Positions 16,323-26,021 of a stretch of DNA of 64,000 nt are shown here, one piece after another. Location: NCBI GenBank assembly GCA_018266615.1, contig JAFEAB010000106.1:91355-155354 (forward strand), read 5' to 3'. A program made the position numbers and the translations under genes. Positions within the stretch are counted from its first letter, which is position 1. Every line of letters starts with the position of its first letter. The notes below the pieces were generated by a model. That model ran no database searches. It was not told the origin of the DNA and saw nothing but the letters and a program-made list of their open reading frames with translations. This DNA is from Bacteroidota bacterium (GTDB taxonomy: Bacteria; Bacteroidota; Bacteroidia; Chitinophagales; Chitinophagaceae).

Positions 16323-18215
16323 ATGACAGATAAGAACCAGGCGAATTATACCGAAGACAGCATACGAAGCCTCGATTGGAAGGAACATATCCGGTTAAGA
16401 CCAGGCATGTATATTGGGAAATTGGGCGATGGAAGCAGCCCCGATGATGGGATATATGTGTTGTTGAAAGAGGTAATTGATAATTCCATCGATGAATATA
16501 CCATGGGGCATGGAAGGCATATCGATGTGTCCATCCAGGAGAAAAAAATTCAGGTTCGCGATTACGGCCGCGGCATCCCAATGGGTAAACTGGTGGATGT
16601 AGTAAGTAAAATAAATACCGGGGCAAAATACGACAGCAAGGTATTTCAGAAAAGTGTTGGTCTAAACGGCGTGGGAACCAAAGCGGTAAATGCACTTAGC
16701 GCTTTTTTTAAAGTCGAATCTTTCAGAGACGGAAAGGAAAAATTTGCTGAATTTGAGAGAGGTAAACTCCTGAAGGAATCCAAAGAATCCTCCTCAAAAG
16801 AAGAAAACGGCACCAGGGTAACTTTTACACCGGATGAAAGTATTTTTAAAAACTTTCATTTTGTTCAGGAATACCTCGATAATCAATTTTGGAATTATTG
16901 TTACCTGAATGCCGGCTTGGTAATGAACCTGAACGGGAAACGGTATGTAAGTAAAAACGGCCTGCTCGATCTCCTCCAGCGGAAAACCAATGAAGAAGAA
17001 ATTCGCTATCCTATTATTCACCTGAAAGGGGATGATATGGAGGTGGCAATTACGCATGAAAACAGCTATGGTGAAGAGTATTACAGTTTTGTAAACGGCC
17101 AATTCACCACCCAGGGAGGCACCCACCTGGCTGCCTTTAGAGAAGCCTACGTTAAAACGATCCGCGATTTTTTTAAAAAAGATTATGATGCATCAGATAT
17201 AAGGGGAAGCATTTGTGCAGCTATTTCTGTAAGGGTTCAGGAACCCGTTTTTGAAAGCCAGACAAAAACAAAACTGGGCTCATTGCATGTGGAAGAAGGG
17301 GGCCAGAGTATGAAATCTTTTGTGGGTGAATTTCTTGCTAAAGAGTTGGACAACTTCCTTCACCGGAACCCGGCAATCGCCGAATCCTTAAAAAAGAGGA
17401 TTGAGCAAAATGAACGGGAACGCAAGGATATGGCCGGTATTAAAAAACTGGCCAATGAAAGAGCAAAAAAGGCAAACCTCCATAATAAAAAACTGAGGGA
17501 TTGTAAATTCCATTATGATGATCAGCCTACCGGTAAAGACAAAGACTCCATCCTCGAAAAACAAAAAGAAACGACCATCTTTATTACCGAGGGCGATAGC
17601 GCCAGTGGCTCTATTACCAAGGCCCGGGATGTTAATACCCAGGCTGTATTCAGCCTGCGCGGAAAACCGCTGAACAGTTTTGGACTTACCAAAAAAATTG
17701 TTTACGAAAATGAAGAATTTAATCTTTTGCAACATGCCTTAAATATTGAAGAAGGATACGAGGGGCTACGGTATAATAACATTGTTATAGCTACTGATGC
17801 CGACGTGGACGGACTGCATATCCGCCTTTTACTGATGACATTCTTCCTTCAATTCTTCCCCGATATTGTAAAGAATAACCACGTCTATATTTTGGAAACC
17901 CCGCTTTTTAGGGTACGCGATAAAAAAGAAACCATCTATTGTTATGATGAAGTGGAAAAACAGGCAGCCATAAATAAATTGGGAGGCAAACCGGAAATTA
18001 CCCGCTTTAAAGGGTTAGGCGAAATCAGTCCCGATGAATTTGCCCGTTTTATAGGGTCAGACATGCGTTTACAAAATATCATCATCGAATCAGGCGACCG
18101 GATTCAAAACTTATTGGAATATTATATGGGAAAAAATACCCCGCAACGGCAGGAGTTTATCATTGATAACCTGCGAACAGACCTCGATTTTGTTGAAGAA
18201 ATGGAAAAAGCCTAA
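16323..18215 (+). CDS. parE: DNA topoisomerase IV subunit B
   Basis: 630 residues from [19 protein letters not shown]. The frame is open 82 codons further up, but that part lacks homologous character and is unusual in length for the family. The GHKL ATPase is seen in [15 protein letters not shown] and VGLNGVG; the TOPRIM metal site in EGDSASG and DADVDG; and the C-terminus in RFKGLGEI. Together with ParC it decatenates daughter chromosomes using ATP. The absence of GyrB-specific inserts and the shared operon with a ParC-like subunit favour topoisomerase IV over gyrase. The next gene begins 3 bases after the stop. Confidence 0.93.
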   Translation: MTDKNQANYTEDSIRSLDWKEHIRLRPGMYIGKLGDGSSPDDGIYVLLKEVIDNSIDEYTMGHGRHIDVSIQEKKIQVRDYGRGIPMGKLVDVVSKINTGAKYDSKVFQKSVGLNGVGTKAVNALSAFFKVESFRDGKEKFAEFERGKLLKESKESSSKEENGTRVTFTPDESIFKNFHFVQEYLDNQFWNYCYLNAGLVMNLNGKRYVSKNGLLDLLQRKTNEEEIRYPIIHLKGDDMEVAITHENSYGEEYYSFVNGQFTTQGGTHLAAFREAYVKTIRDFFKKDYDASDIRGSICAAISVRVQEPVFESQTKTKLGSLHVEEGGQSMKSFVGEFLAKELDNFLHRNPAIAESLKKRIEQNERERKDMAGIKKLANERAKKANLHNKKLRDCKFHYDDQPTGKDKDSILEKQKETTIFITEGDSASGSITKARDVNTQAVFSLRGKPLNSFGLTKKIVYENEEFNLLQHALNIEEGYEGLRYNNIVIATDADVDGLHIRLLLMTFFLQFFPDIVKNNHVYILETPLFRVRDKKETIYCYDEVEKQAAINKLGGKPEITRFKGLGEISPDEFARFIGSDMRLQNIIIESGDRIQNLLEYYMGKNTPQRQEFIIDNLRTDLDFVEEMEKA

Positions 18216-18218
18216 GAC

Positions 18219-19043
18219 ATGATAACACATATAACATTTGCTGCTACGGATAAAAAAACATTGGAAGAAGCCATCGCCCTAAATCAGGGTTTGGAAGGAA
18301 CCGTTGTTTTGATGGGGGATGATTTTTCTGTTGGCCCGGTATCCGGTATTTATTCGGAAGAAGGAATGGAATACCGGAAAAACTGGTGGAACAATATATT
18401 GAAGGGAGGGGATGGAGAAGGGATTCCTGAAGGAGGGGGCATAAGCAATCAGAATGCATTGCAGGAAATAACGGATACCTTGAAAAATGATCATTCTGCC
18501 CAAACCTGGATTTGGATGGCCCCAAACCCAACTGATATTTGCGGTTATTATTGGCTCCTGCCTTACCTGGCTCCCTTTCAGGGAAGAGTGATGGTACTCT
18601 ATCTGAATAACCTGCCCTTTTTTAATGAGAAGGGAAATATCTTCTACCCCAACTTCATCAGGCAAATCCCGGCAAAAGAATTTTTAAAGGCGCGTAAGCT
18701 GGCCCGTGAAATCACAGCCAGCGAGTTTGAAGTAGATCCCGACGAGTGGCAGCGGTTGATGCGGGAAGAAAAAGGGATTCGATTGTTTGAAGGAGGGAAA
18801 AAACTCATTCAGGCAGATTATGACTTTTATGATTTGGAACTGAAAAAGTTCTTATCTGCTGATTGGCAAAAAGCATCAAAAATCATCAACCAGTTCCTGT
18901 CAAAATCGAAATACTTTCCGGGTGAATTGTTTCTCCTTTGGCGATTGAAAGAAATGATTACGGAAGGAAATTATGATGTGCAGGGAAAGGTGGGTAATAT
19001 GAAAGAATTTGAATTAAAACTGAAACAACCGGTGGAGGCTTGA
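18219..19043 (+). CDS. DUF1835 domain-containing protein
   Basis: 274 residues, cytoplasmic. The N-terminal ~125 residues (LEEAIALNQGLEGTVVLMGDDFSVGPV) match the DUF1835 pattern with the acidic DDFSVGP motif, and the C-terminal half carries the companion region with DPDEWQRLM and FLLWRLKEMI. Biochemical role unknown. It sits tightly between parE (3-base gap) and the VOC gene (27-base gap), so it is transcribed with topoisomerase IV. Confidence 0.8.
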   Translation: MITHITFAATDKKTLEEAIALNQGLEGTVVLMGDDFSVGPVSGIYSEEGMEYRKNWWNNILKGGDGEGIPEGGGISNQNALQEITDTLKNDHSAQTWIWMAPNPTDICGYYWLLPYLAPFQGRVMVLYLNNLPFFNEKGNIFYPNFIRQIPAKEFLKARKLAREITASEFEVDPDEWQRLMREEKGIRLFEGGKKLIQADYDFYDLELKKFLSADWQKASKIINQFLSKSKYFPGELFLLWRLKEMITEGNYDVQGKVGNMKEFELKLKQPVEA

Positions 19044-19070
19044 GTATCCTTCGAAAAATGATAACAGGAA

Positions 19071-19454
19071 ATGATTGAATCCATTCATCATATTGCCATT
19101 ATTGCCACCGATTACCTGCGGAGCAAAGCATTTTATACGGATGTTTTGGGGTTTTCCATCATTCGGGAAAACTATCGGGCAGACAGGAATTCTTATAAAC
19201 TCGATTTGGCGCTTAATGGGAATTATGTAATTGAGTTATTTTCTTTCCCTAATCCGCCCAAACGTCCTTCGAAGCCGGAAGCGGCCGGGCTGAGACACCT
19301 TGCATTTAAAGTAACCGATATTTCGCAAAGCAGGAAGTCGCTTTTGCAAAAGGGTATCCCGGTACATGGTATCCGGGTAGATGAATTCACCGGAAAGAAG
19401 TTTTGTTTTTTTAATGACCCCGACGGACTACCGTTGGAACTTTATGAATCTTGA
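19071..19454 (+). CDS. VOC-family (glyoxalase I-like) protein, YaeR type
   Basis: 127 residues, one vicinal-oxygen-chelate unit pair: IHHIAIIATDYLRSKAFYTDVLGF at the start, LRHLAFKVTD in the middle and FFNDPDGLPLELYE at the end. The His and Glu positions expected to bind a divalent metal are kept. Such proteins bind a metal and small organic substrates; lactoylglutathione lyase activity cannot be claimed because YaeR-type members lack proven activity. It is 3 bases upstream of parC and in the topoisomerase IV operon. Confidence 0.85.
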   Translation: MIESIHHIAIIATDYLRSKAFYTDVLGFSIIRENYRADRNSYKLDLALNGNYVIELFSFPNPPKRPSKPEAAGLRHLAFKVTDISQSRKSLLQKGIPVHGIRVDEFTGKKFCFFNDPDGLPLELYES

Positions 19455-19457
19455 GGA

Positions 19458-21974
19458 ATGGCAAAGAATATGAAAATGGATGATTTGAAGAATAGCGAAA
19501 CCGGCATATCCAGCCAGTATAAAAACTGGTTTTTAGATTATGCCAGCTATGTTATTTTGGAGCGGGCCGTACCTGCAGTAGAAGATGGACTGAAACCTGT
19601 GCAGCGGCGCATCCTCCATGCCATGAAAGAAATGGATGATGGAAGGTTTAACAAAGTGGCCAATATTATTGGCCAGAGCATGCAATACCACCCACATGGG
19701 GATGCCAGCATCGGAGATGCCCTCGTAAATCTGGGGCAGAAGAACCTGCTTATAGAAACCCAGGGAAACTGGGGCGATGTTCGTACGGGTGATGATGCCG
19801 CAGCACCCCGATACATTGAAGCCAGATTGAGCAAATTTGCCCTGGAAGTTGCATTTAACGCAAAAACCACCATCTGGCAAACCAGCTACGATGGCCGCAA
19901 GAACGAACCCGTTACCCTCCCCATGAAATTCCCCCTGTTACTGGCCCAGGGAGCCGAAGGAATTGCAGTAGGGTTGGCAACCAAGATTCTTCCTCACAAT
20001 TTTTGTGAATTAATAGAAGCGTCCATAAAATGCCTGAGAGGTAAGAAATTTGAACTTTACCCTGATTTCCAAACCGGAGGCACCCTGGATGTAAATAATT
20101 ACAACGAAGGAAAGAGGGGAGGAAAAGTAAGGGTACGTGCTAACATGCGCGAACTGGATAAGAAAACGCTGGTCATTAGCAGCGTTCCATACGGGGTAAC
20201 TACTACCCAACTTATGGAAAGCATTGTAAAGGCAAATGACCAGGGAAAAATAAAAATAAAAAAAGTTACCGACCACACGGCCGCAGCGGTAGAAATTATT
20301 GTGGAAATTGCACCGGGTGTATCGCCGGATATCACTATCGATGCGCTGTATGCATTTACGGATTGTGAAGTAAGCATCTCACCCAACGCCTGCGTTATCA
20401 GTGATAATAAACCTCAGTTCCTTTCAGTTAAAGAATTGTTGATAGCTGCTACCGATAATACCCGCGAGCTCCTGCGCCGGGAATTGGAAATTAAGTTGGC
20501 AGAACTCCTGGAAAAGTGGCACTATACATCGCTCGAAAAAATATTTTTCGAAGAAAAAATATATAAAGAGCTTGAGAAAAAGCATGAAACCTGGGATAAA
20601 GTGCTGCAGGCTATCGATAAGGCCTTTACCCCGTTCAAAAAGCAACTGAAAAGGGAAATTACACGCGAAGACATCATTAAACTAACGGAGAAGCCCGTAC
20701 GAAGAATTTATAAACTCGATATCGATGAACTGATCAGCCAGATCAGGGGCCTGGAAGCAGAAATTAAACAGGTAAAACACGACCTGGCAAACCTGGTTGA
20801 TTTTGCAGTGGCTTATTTTGAGAATCTCCTTAAGAAGTATGGTAAAGGCAGAGAACGAAAAACCGAAATCAAAGCGTTTGATGTGATACTGGCCAAAACA
20901 GTGGCCATTGCAAATACCAAACTCTATGCAAATTTTGCTGATGGCTTTATAGGCACCGGCTTAAAGAAAGATGAACTGGTAGCAGAGGTATCCGATTTTG
21001 ACGACATCATTGCCTTTACCAAACAGGGAATCATGAAAGTGGTTAAAGTTGCAGATAAAACCTTTATTGGCAAGGATATTATTCATGTAGCAGTTTTTCA
21101 AAAGGGAGACGAACGCACCACCTATAATATGATTTATGTGGATGGTAAATCGGGTACCAGTTATGCTAAACGGTTTAATGTATCAGGCGTTACCAGAGAT
21201 AAGGAATACGATCTCACCAAAGGAACGGAAAAAAGCCGGGTGCATTATTTCAGCAGTAATCCAAACGGAGAGGCAGAAGTAGTGAAGATTATTCTCAGCC
21301 CCAATTGTTCTGCCAGGAATAAAGAGCTGGACTTTTATTTTGAAGAATTGGAAATAAAAAATCGGGGGAGTATCGGTAACCAGGTTACTAAGTACCCTGT
21401 TAAATCGGTGAAGTTTAAAGATGCAGGCCGGGCCACCCTGGATGCAAAGAAACTTTGGTTCGATAATAAGTTCGGCAGATTAAATGTTGACGAAAAGGGG
21501 GTCTATCTCGGGAAATTTGATGCAGAAGACAGGCTCCTGGTATTTTACAACGATGGAAACTATGAGATTACCGACCAGGAACTTACCCAGCGATTTGATC
21601 CGGAGAATGTGTTAATAATTGAAAAGTTTGACCCTGAAAAGATAATTACAGCCGTATATCTTGATAATGAAAAAATGCAGTATAATGTAAAGCGCTTCCG
21701 GATCGAAACCAGCACTTTGCATAATAAATTCTTTTTCATTAAAGAGGGTAAGGGAAATAAATTAGTGAAGGTTTCCACTTCGGTTACCCCTGTTTTAAGG
21801 GTTCAAACCGGCCGGGGCCAACAAGTAAGTAAGGCTAAATTTAAACTCGAAAAAATGGTGGAAGTGATGGGCTGGAAAGCTGTGGGGGCAAAACTTGTGG
21901 ATTTTAATAAAACAGTTGAAATGGAATGGGAGGAAAAGGAAAATTCCACCGGGCAAACAGAATTATTTGGATAA
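19458..21974 (+). CDS. parC: DNA topoisomerase IV subunit A
   Basis: 838 residues. Breakage-reunion domain: GLKPVQRRILHAMKEMDDG, YHPHGDASIGDAL and AAAPRYIEARL with catalytic Tyr119. A coiled-coil segment (~430-470) precedes the C-terminal beta-pinwheel. The gyrase-specific basic GyrA box is not visible, which with the parE linkage supports ParC. The start at 19458 places MAKNMKMDDLKN before the homologous core; ATGs at codons 5 and 7 are also possible. No clear terminator follows; the convergent hemerythrin gene ends 66 bases away. Confidence 0.93.
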   Translation: MAKNMKMDDLKNSETGISSQYKNWFLDYASYVILERAVPAVEDGLKPVQRRILHAMKEMDDGRFNKVANIIGQSMQYHPHGDASIGDALVNLGQKNLLIETQGNWGDVRTGDDAAAPRYIEARLSKFALEVAFNAKTTIWQTSYDGRKNEPVTLPMKFPLLLAQGAEGIAVGLATKILPHNFCELIEASIKCLRGKKFELYPDFQTGGTLDVNNYNEGKRGGKVRVRANMRELDKKTLVISSVPYGVTTTQLMESIVKANDQGKIKIKKVTDHTAAAVEIIVEIAPGVSPDITIDALYAFTDCEVSISPNACVISDNKPQFLSVKELLIAATDNTRELLRRELEIKLAELLEKWHYTSLEKIFFEEKIYKELEKKHETWDKVLQAIDKAFTPFKKQLKREITREDIIKLTEKPVRRIYKLDIDELISQIRGLEAEIKQVKHDLANLVDFAVAYFENLLKKYGKGRERKTEIKAFDVILAKTVAIANTKLYANFADGFIGTGLKKDELVAEVSDFDDIIAFTKQGIMKVVKVADKTFIGKDIIHVAVFQKGDERTTYNMIYVDGKSGTSYAKRFNVSGVTRDKEYDLTKGTEKSRVHYFSSNPNGEAEVVKIILSPNCSARNKELDFYFEELEIKNRGSIGNQVTKYPVKSVKFKDAGRATLDAKKLWFDNKFGRLNVDEKGVYLGKFDAEDRLLVFYNDGNYEITDQELTQRFDPENVLIIEKFDPEKIITAVYLDNEKMQYNVKRFRIETSTLHNKFFFIKEGKGNKLVKVSTSVTPVLRVQTGRGQQVSKAKFKLEKMVEVMGWKAVGAKLVDFNKTVEMEWEEKENSTGQTELFG

Positions 21975-22039
21975 TTTGGTCCGATGTTCCTCCAGGATCT
22001 TTACTTCCAATAACCACAAGCAAAAAACGGTATCCTTAT

Positions 22040-22552
22040 TTAAGGCATTTCTGCCAGCTCATCAAAATCATATCCGGCTCTTAGTAGGGCCCGTTTTGCG
22101 GCATCCAGCACTATGGGAAGGTTGTTTGGGGGATGAACCGGCACCTCCGTTGTTTTCGCTAAGGCTGCTAAAATTTCTTCCGTTTGGGCAGCCGTTAGCG
22201 ATTCACAAATATCATACATCCCGCCTGGTTCCTCTTCCGCCAGGTCGTGTTTATCAAGGATAAATTTTAATACTTTAATAAGTTTATCTGTGGGAGGAAC
22301 CGTCATAAGAGCCGTTAATGCACCGTGATCTAATCGCAGCTTGGCCGCCATGGGAACCGGTAACCCGCCATTTGCTTTTTGAGCTGCAGGAAAAAGTATC
22401 TTTTCTTCCATTTTGATGTGGGTTAATAACCCGGTCCGGAATGGGTTATAAAATTTCATATTGATCTCATTCGGATCCTCCGTGGCCTTATCCAATAAAT
22501 CATCAAGCCTACGATGATCTTTGGTAAAGAATGCATGTAATGGTTTATTCAT
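22040..22552 (-). CDS. Hemerythrin HHE-domain protein
   Basis: 170 residues, all-helical. Histidine-containing motifs in order are KDHRRLDDLL near residue 13, LLTHIKMEEKILFPAA with HxxxE (~44-48), LRLDHGAL (~75) and LDKHDLAEEEPGG (~100), the pattern of hemerythrin/HHE cation-binding domains with a probable di-iron or other metal site. Roles in the family include oxygen or nitric oxide sensing and iron-sulfur repair, but which applies here cannot be seen. Cytoplasmic. The tail (~130-170) is proline-rich. Single gene, convergent with parC. Confidence 0.82.
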   Translation of the reverse strand: MNKPLHAFFTKDHRRLDDLLDKATEDPNEINMKFYNPFRTGLLTHIKMEEKILFPAAQKANGGLPVPMAAKLRLDHGALTALMTVPPTDKLIKVLKFILDKHDLAEEEPGGMYDICESLTAAQTEEILAALAKTTEVPVHPPNNLPIVLDAAKRALLRAGYDFDELAEMP

Positions 22553-22663
22553 TTATGAAGGAGCGTTTCATTTTTCAAATTTACATTCCTGCATAGTAAT
22601 GAAAAATTTTCATTCCTCAAATTCATCCTCACCCATAACGCGACAATATATTTTCTCCATTTT

Positions 22664-23689
22664 TTACTTGCTTAAATGATTGTCAAGGATATCTTTATAA
22701 ATCTTTTTGAGCTCACTGTCTTTACTGGCGATTATTAATTGTTCCAATATCGATTTTTGGGCAACACGGAGTGCATCCACGGCCGGGCAGGCAATATCCG
22801 GACCTACGCCTTTACCTTCCCAATTCGTTTTGGATATTGGGTTTTCAACTTTTCCTGTCGGCACAAATAATTCAAGGCTGCTCCCATCGCTAAATTTTAA
22901 TACATTAAACGTCCCCCCCGGGTTTGCTCCCCCTCCGGTTGTTTCTCCTACTGTTTTTGCCCGGTTAAGGTTTTTTAGATCATACGCAAATTCCTCTGCC
23001 GAAGAAAAGGTATGGCTACTGGTTAAAAGATAAACCGGTTTCTGCTGGTACCGCAAATTGCTGTCAACATCCAATGTATATATGGAATCGGTTTGCCCTC
23101 TCCAAAAAATGGTATTAAGGTGAATGTTTCCGGATGGGAGCAAATAGCTGGAGAGTATATTGGAAAGCATCCCTCCGCCGTTTTTCCTCAGGTCGATAAT
23201 TAAAGCGGAGCTGTTTTTAAGGAATGAGAATACGCCTGCCATCACGGTGCTGTCAACCATACCAAAACCTTCCACATTTATATAGCCAATGTTGCCTGGC
23301 AGTACTTTAATTTCTGAAATTCCTCCGTTCAGCATTTTGGGATTGATCAATTCCATGTAGGTTCTATTTTTCATCACCGGAACATACTCCTTAGGGGTGA
23401 AAATAAAGTTTAGGTGTTTGTCGTGGTTTACAAACTGGATATCCTCAGCCAGGGTCTTAATAAATTTTTCAAATTCTGTGATCGAAGCATAGGCGCCTTC
23501 CTTTTGCCTGTCTTTTACATGTTGATTAATTTTTCTTGCATCTGTTCCAAAAAAATAGTATTCATCAATTAGCTTTAATGAGGAAGTGACAATACTGTCT
23601 TTTAATCCTTTTGTAAGCGGCATTTGGGCTTCAACCCGCATACAAGAGGAAATGGCAATGATGAAGAAGATCGTTTTAATGTGACTCAT
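22664..23689 (-). CDS. S41-family peptidase (tail-specific/IRBP-like), exported
   Basis: 341 residues from the ATG at 23689 (MSHIKTIFF); the longer frame to 23809 lacks a signal peptide. Signal sequence ends MRVEAQ. The protease core contains IGYINVEGFG, ALIIDLRKNGGG and SSHTFSSAEEFAYDL with the likely nucleophile Ser230, followed by TVGETTGGGANPGG, all diagnostic of S41B proteases. No PDZ domain is visible between the N-terminal helical part (~25-110) and the core. Periplasmic or surface peptidase of unknown target. Single gene. Confidence 0.85.
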   Translation of the reverse strand: MSHIKTIFFIIAISSCMRVEAQMPLTKGLKDSIVTSSLKLIDEYYFFGTDARKINQHVKDRQKEGAYASITEFEKFIKTLAEDIQFVNHDKHLNFIFTPKEYVPVMKNRTYMELINPKMLNGGISEIKVLPGNIGYINVEGFGMVDSTVMAGVFSFLKNSSALIIDLRKNGGGMLSNILSSYLLPSGNIHLNTIFWRGQTDSIYTLDVDSNLRYQQKPVYLLTSSHTFSSAEEFAYDLKNLNRAKTVGETTGGGANPGGTFNVLKFSDGSSLELFVPTGKVENPISKTNWEGKGVGPDIACPAVDALRVAQKSILEQLIIASKDSELKKIYKDILDNHLSK

Positions 23690-23893
23690 TTTTATTGGTT
23701 TTAATAATTTGAATGGAGCAAAACAAAAACAGCGCCTGGATAATCCTTCAGCCCTGCTTTTTTTTAAACATGAATCAAATGATGCAGTTGCCCTCCTAAT
23801 TCCATTCAATTTTACTTTGGTTTTGTATAAGGCCCCGTATTATTTTGATTGCCGGTAAATTTTTAATTCTGACGGTATTTGATTGGGGTTAAA

Positions 23894-23901
23894 TATCTTT
23901 G
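23894..23901 (+). promoter_or_regulatory. -7 promoter box (TAnnTTTG)
   Basis: TATCTTTG matches the consensus exactly, 16 bases before the ATG of the 23917 gene. No TTG lies at the optimal upstream distance. Confidence 0.45.
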
Positions 23902-23916
23902 TACAAATTTTGAAAT

Positions 23917-24558
23917 ATGAGAAGGTTTTTTCTAATTATGGCGTTGAGCTTTGTTTGCTGCCTTTCCTTTGGCCAGGCACAAAGTACCCAGGTTGAATAT
24001 CAGAAAATTAATCGCCCCGGTGTGCAGGTAGAACTCCCTTTTCCCGTTAAAACCATTGAGAATGCAATTGAGGAGTCTTTTTCTAAAATTGGATATAAGT
24101 ACTCGAAATCAAAGGGGTTTATGATTTTCAGATCAGTAAGGCTTACTAAGTTAGGTCCTGATGCCTATGACCTCTTTTTTGTTGTAGATAAGAAGAGCCG
24201 CAGAGATAAAGATAATAGTATTGTCTCCCTTCTGGTTTCAACAGGAAATGATGTCTTTAATGATGATAACAGCAATCACAATTTATATACCAATTCTTTG
24301 GCTTATCTCGATTCGTTGCGAACAACAGTGGCCGCATACGATCTGGATCAGCAAATTATTTCTCAGGAAGATGAAGTGAAGTCTGCTGAGAAAAAGTACC
24401 AAAAATTACAGGACGAAGGAAAAGACCTGGAATCGAAAAAGCGGAAAATTGAATCTGATATCAGCGACAATCAAAAATCCCAGGGCAGCCAGGTTCAGGA
24501 ACTGGATAAACAACGGAAAATTTTAGAAGCCTTACGGGCAAGGAAATTAGGATCTTAA
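23917..24558 (+). CDS. Exported protein with C-terminal coiled coil
   Basis: 213 residues with a signal peptide (residues 1-20, SFGQ). The N-terminal mature half (~25-130) looks like a compact alpha/beta domain (PVKTIENAIEESFSKIGYKY), and residues ~145-208 form a long charged coiled coil rich in K, E, Q and D. Probably periplasmic; no family recognised. Convergent with the DUF6515 gene and separated from it by a perfect palindromic terminator. Confidence 0.7.
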   Translation: MRRFFLIMALSFVCCLSFGQAQSTQVEYQKINRPGVQVELPFPVKTIENAIEESFSKIGYKYSKSKGFMIFRSVRLTKLGPDAYDLFFVVDKKSRRDKDNSIVSLLVSTGNDVFNDDNSNHNLYTNSLAYLDSLRTTVAAYDLDQQIISQEDEVKSAEKKYQKLQDEGKDLESKKRKIESDISDNQKSQGSQVQELDKQRKILEALRARKLGS

Positions 24559-24582
24559 CAAGGGATATTATTTATAAAAAAC

Positions 24583-24604
24583 GGCCGGAGAAATTTCTCC
24601 GGCC
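24583..24604. terminator. Bidirectional terminator between convergent genes
   Basis: GGCCGGAGAAA and TTTCTCCGGCC form a perfect 22-base palindrome, with A-rich sequence on one side and T-rich on the other, between stops at 24558 (+) and 24614 (-). Confidence 0.8.
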
Positions 24605-24613
24605 ATTTCATTG

Positions 24614-25696
24614 TCAGTCAACTTTAATTACCTGGTACCAAATTTCTCCATTATCCTGTACCACCGGTTTATATTGAATATTTTCCACTTTGTAATAGGT
24701 TTCCCCATCAATAGTAATCGTTTCATATCCATCCGGGATGCTTTCCACAATAGCCCCAACAGGCGGAGCAATTACCCGGTATGAACTATTATAGTCTTCA
24801 TAATAAACTCCATTATAATAGTAATACGGATTATTGAAACCATAAACGGTTTCATATCCCATGGGCAGGATATCAATATAAATTCCAAACGGGGGAGGTA
24901 CTACCCGAAATCCCGCGCCAAAGGGCGAATAAAATAAGCCGCTGCAATACCGGTATCCGATACCTCCCCAGTAAATGGTGCTGTAGGGGTAATAGAAATT
25001 ATGAATTACACTATAATATCTTGGGAGATAACCGTACCTCCAGCAGGGATTATGGGCACTGTAATAACCCCGGGTTCCGGAATAATGGTATCGGTAGGCC
25101 AGGGGCGCCCTGCGATAATCATCCCGGGTAAGTTGCCTGGGTGAATGCGACCAGTTGGCGGTTCCTGGGTGTGGAGTTCCCGAATGGGAATTGAATAAAC
25201 CAGATGAGTGAGTGCCCTGGTTCGATTGAGTTCCACCGTTAAGCTCACCCGGAACATGCCTCGGTCTGGGTTTAGGCCCCGAATAGGAAGGTTGTACATT
25301 GCTATTTTGGGCGGAATTATTTATTTCGGCCGACTCATTTTTTTCAATGGTATAACTTCTTTTACCTCCCTTATGATTGGGCTTTGGAGAATTAAAAGAT
25401 TCATTCCGATTGGGGGATACATTTCCCGGTAGGATGGTATTATCTGCGGATGTATTGTTTTGCTCCGACCTGTGGAAGGGCCTGCCCGAAGGTTCCTGCC
25501 TATTGGTTTCGAACCGGGGGTTGGCTTGTGGCCTGTTAATTTCTCTCGATGGTTGCTGCGAAATTTCCCGGGTTCCCCCGGCCCGGTCATTGTGGCTAAA
25601 GGCACCCCGGCGTTGAGCCTCCACCGGCTGGCTGGCAAAAATGACAATGGCCAGTACCGGAATCAGAGCAGACCCTGTTTTTTGTAATGTAAGCAT
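24614..25696 (-). CDS. DUF6515-type exported protein with disordered N-terminal half
   Basis: 360 residues with a signal peptide (~1-27, VEAQ). Residues ~28-200 are low-complexity, rich in N, S, P, R, H and G, and probably disordered. Residues ~200-360 are tyrosine-, glycine- and proline-rich with repeated segments such as NPYYYYNGVYYEDY and the motif pair PPFGIYIDILPMGYETV / PPVGAIVESIPDGYETI, which is the DUF6515 pattern. Envelope location is expected. Function unknown, perhaps structural or adhesive. Single gene. Confidence 0.8.
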   Translation of the reverse strand: MLTLQKTGSALIPVLAIVIFASQPVEAQRRGAFSHNDRAGGTREISQQPSREINRPQANPRFETNRQEPSGRPFHRSEQNNTSADNTILPGNVSPNRNESFNSPKPNHKGGKRSYTIEKNESAEINNSAQNSNVQPSYSGPKPRPRHVPGELNGGTQSNQGTHSSGLFNSHSGTPHPGTANWSHSPRQLTRDDYRRAPLAYRYHYSGTRGYYSAHNPCWRYGYLPRYYSVIHNFYYPYSTIYWGGIGYRYCSGLFYSPFGAGFRVVPPPFGIYIDILPMGYETVYGFNNPYYYYNGVYYEDYNSSYRVIAPPVGAIVESIPDGYETITIDGETYYKVENIQYKPVVQDNGEIWYQVIKVD

Positions 25697-26021
25697 CGTA
25701 AATATTTTATCATCTGAAAATTAAATTTCCATTATTATGACGCAGAAAAAAAGGTAAATGTGCGGTGCAGGAAAATATTTAGCAGTCCACTAACAAATGA
25801 CGATTATTCTAACATGAATTGAAGGAAAAGGGTCCAACTCCTACGTCTTCTTTGATAGGGTGAAAGCGGGTTGGGTATCGACTAAGGAGGGGTTTTTCTG
25901 CACAAGAGTTAAAAAAATACTGCTGTAGAACATTGCACAAATATCCAATCGATGTCGTTCTACCCCGCTTTTGGCTATACCTTGTTGCCGGTTCAGACAT
26001 TTTTATTTTTCTATTTTTATC
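25697..26021. other. 325-base intergenic region, possible repeat or decayed ORF
   Basis: No convincing gene. The minus strand holds a 63-codon frame (25809-26000) whose product includes SCAEKPLLSRYPTRFHPI. I have an impression of similar short products scattered in Bacteroidota genomes, which would fit an intergenic repeat or a gene remnant rather than a protein. There is no terminal inverted repeat or target-site duplication that I can see. Confidence 0.25.

Noticed and set aside
24614..25696. Many overlapping long frames opposite the DUF6515 gene
   Set aside because: They are products of the gene's low-complexity, GC-patterned sequence; only the frame with signal peptide and DUF6515 motifs is convincing.
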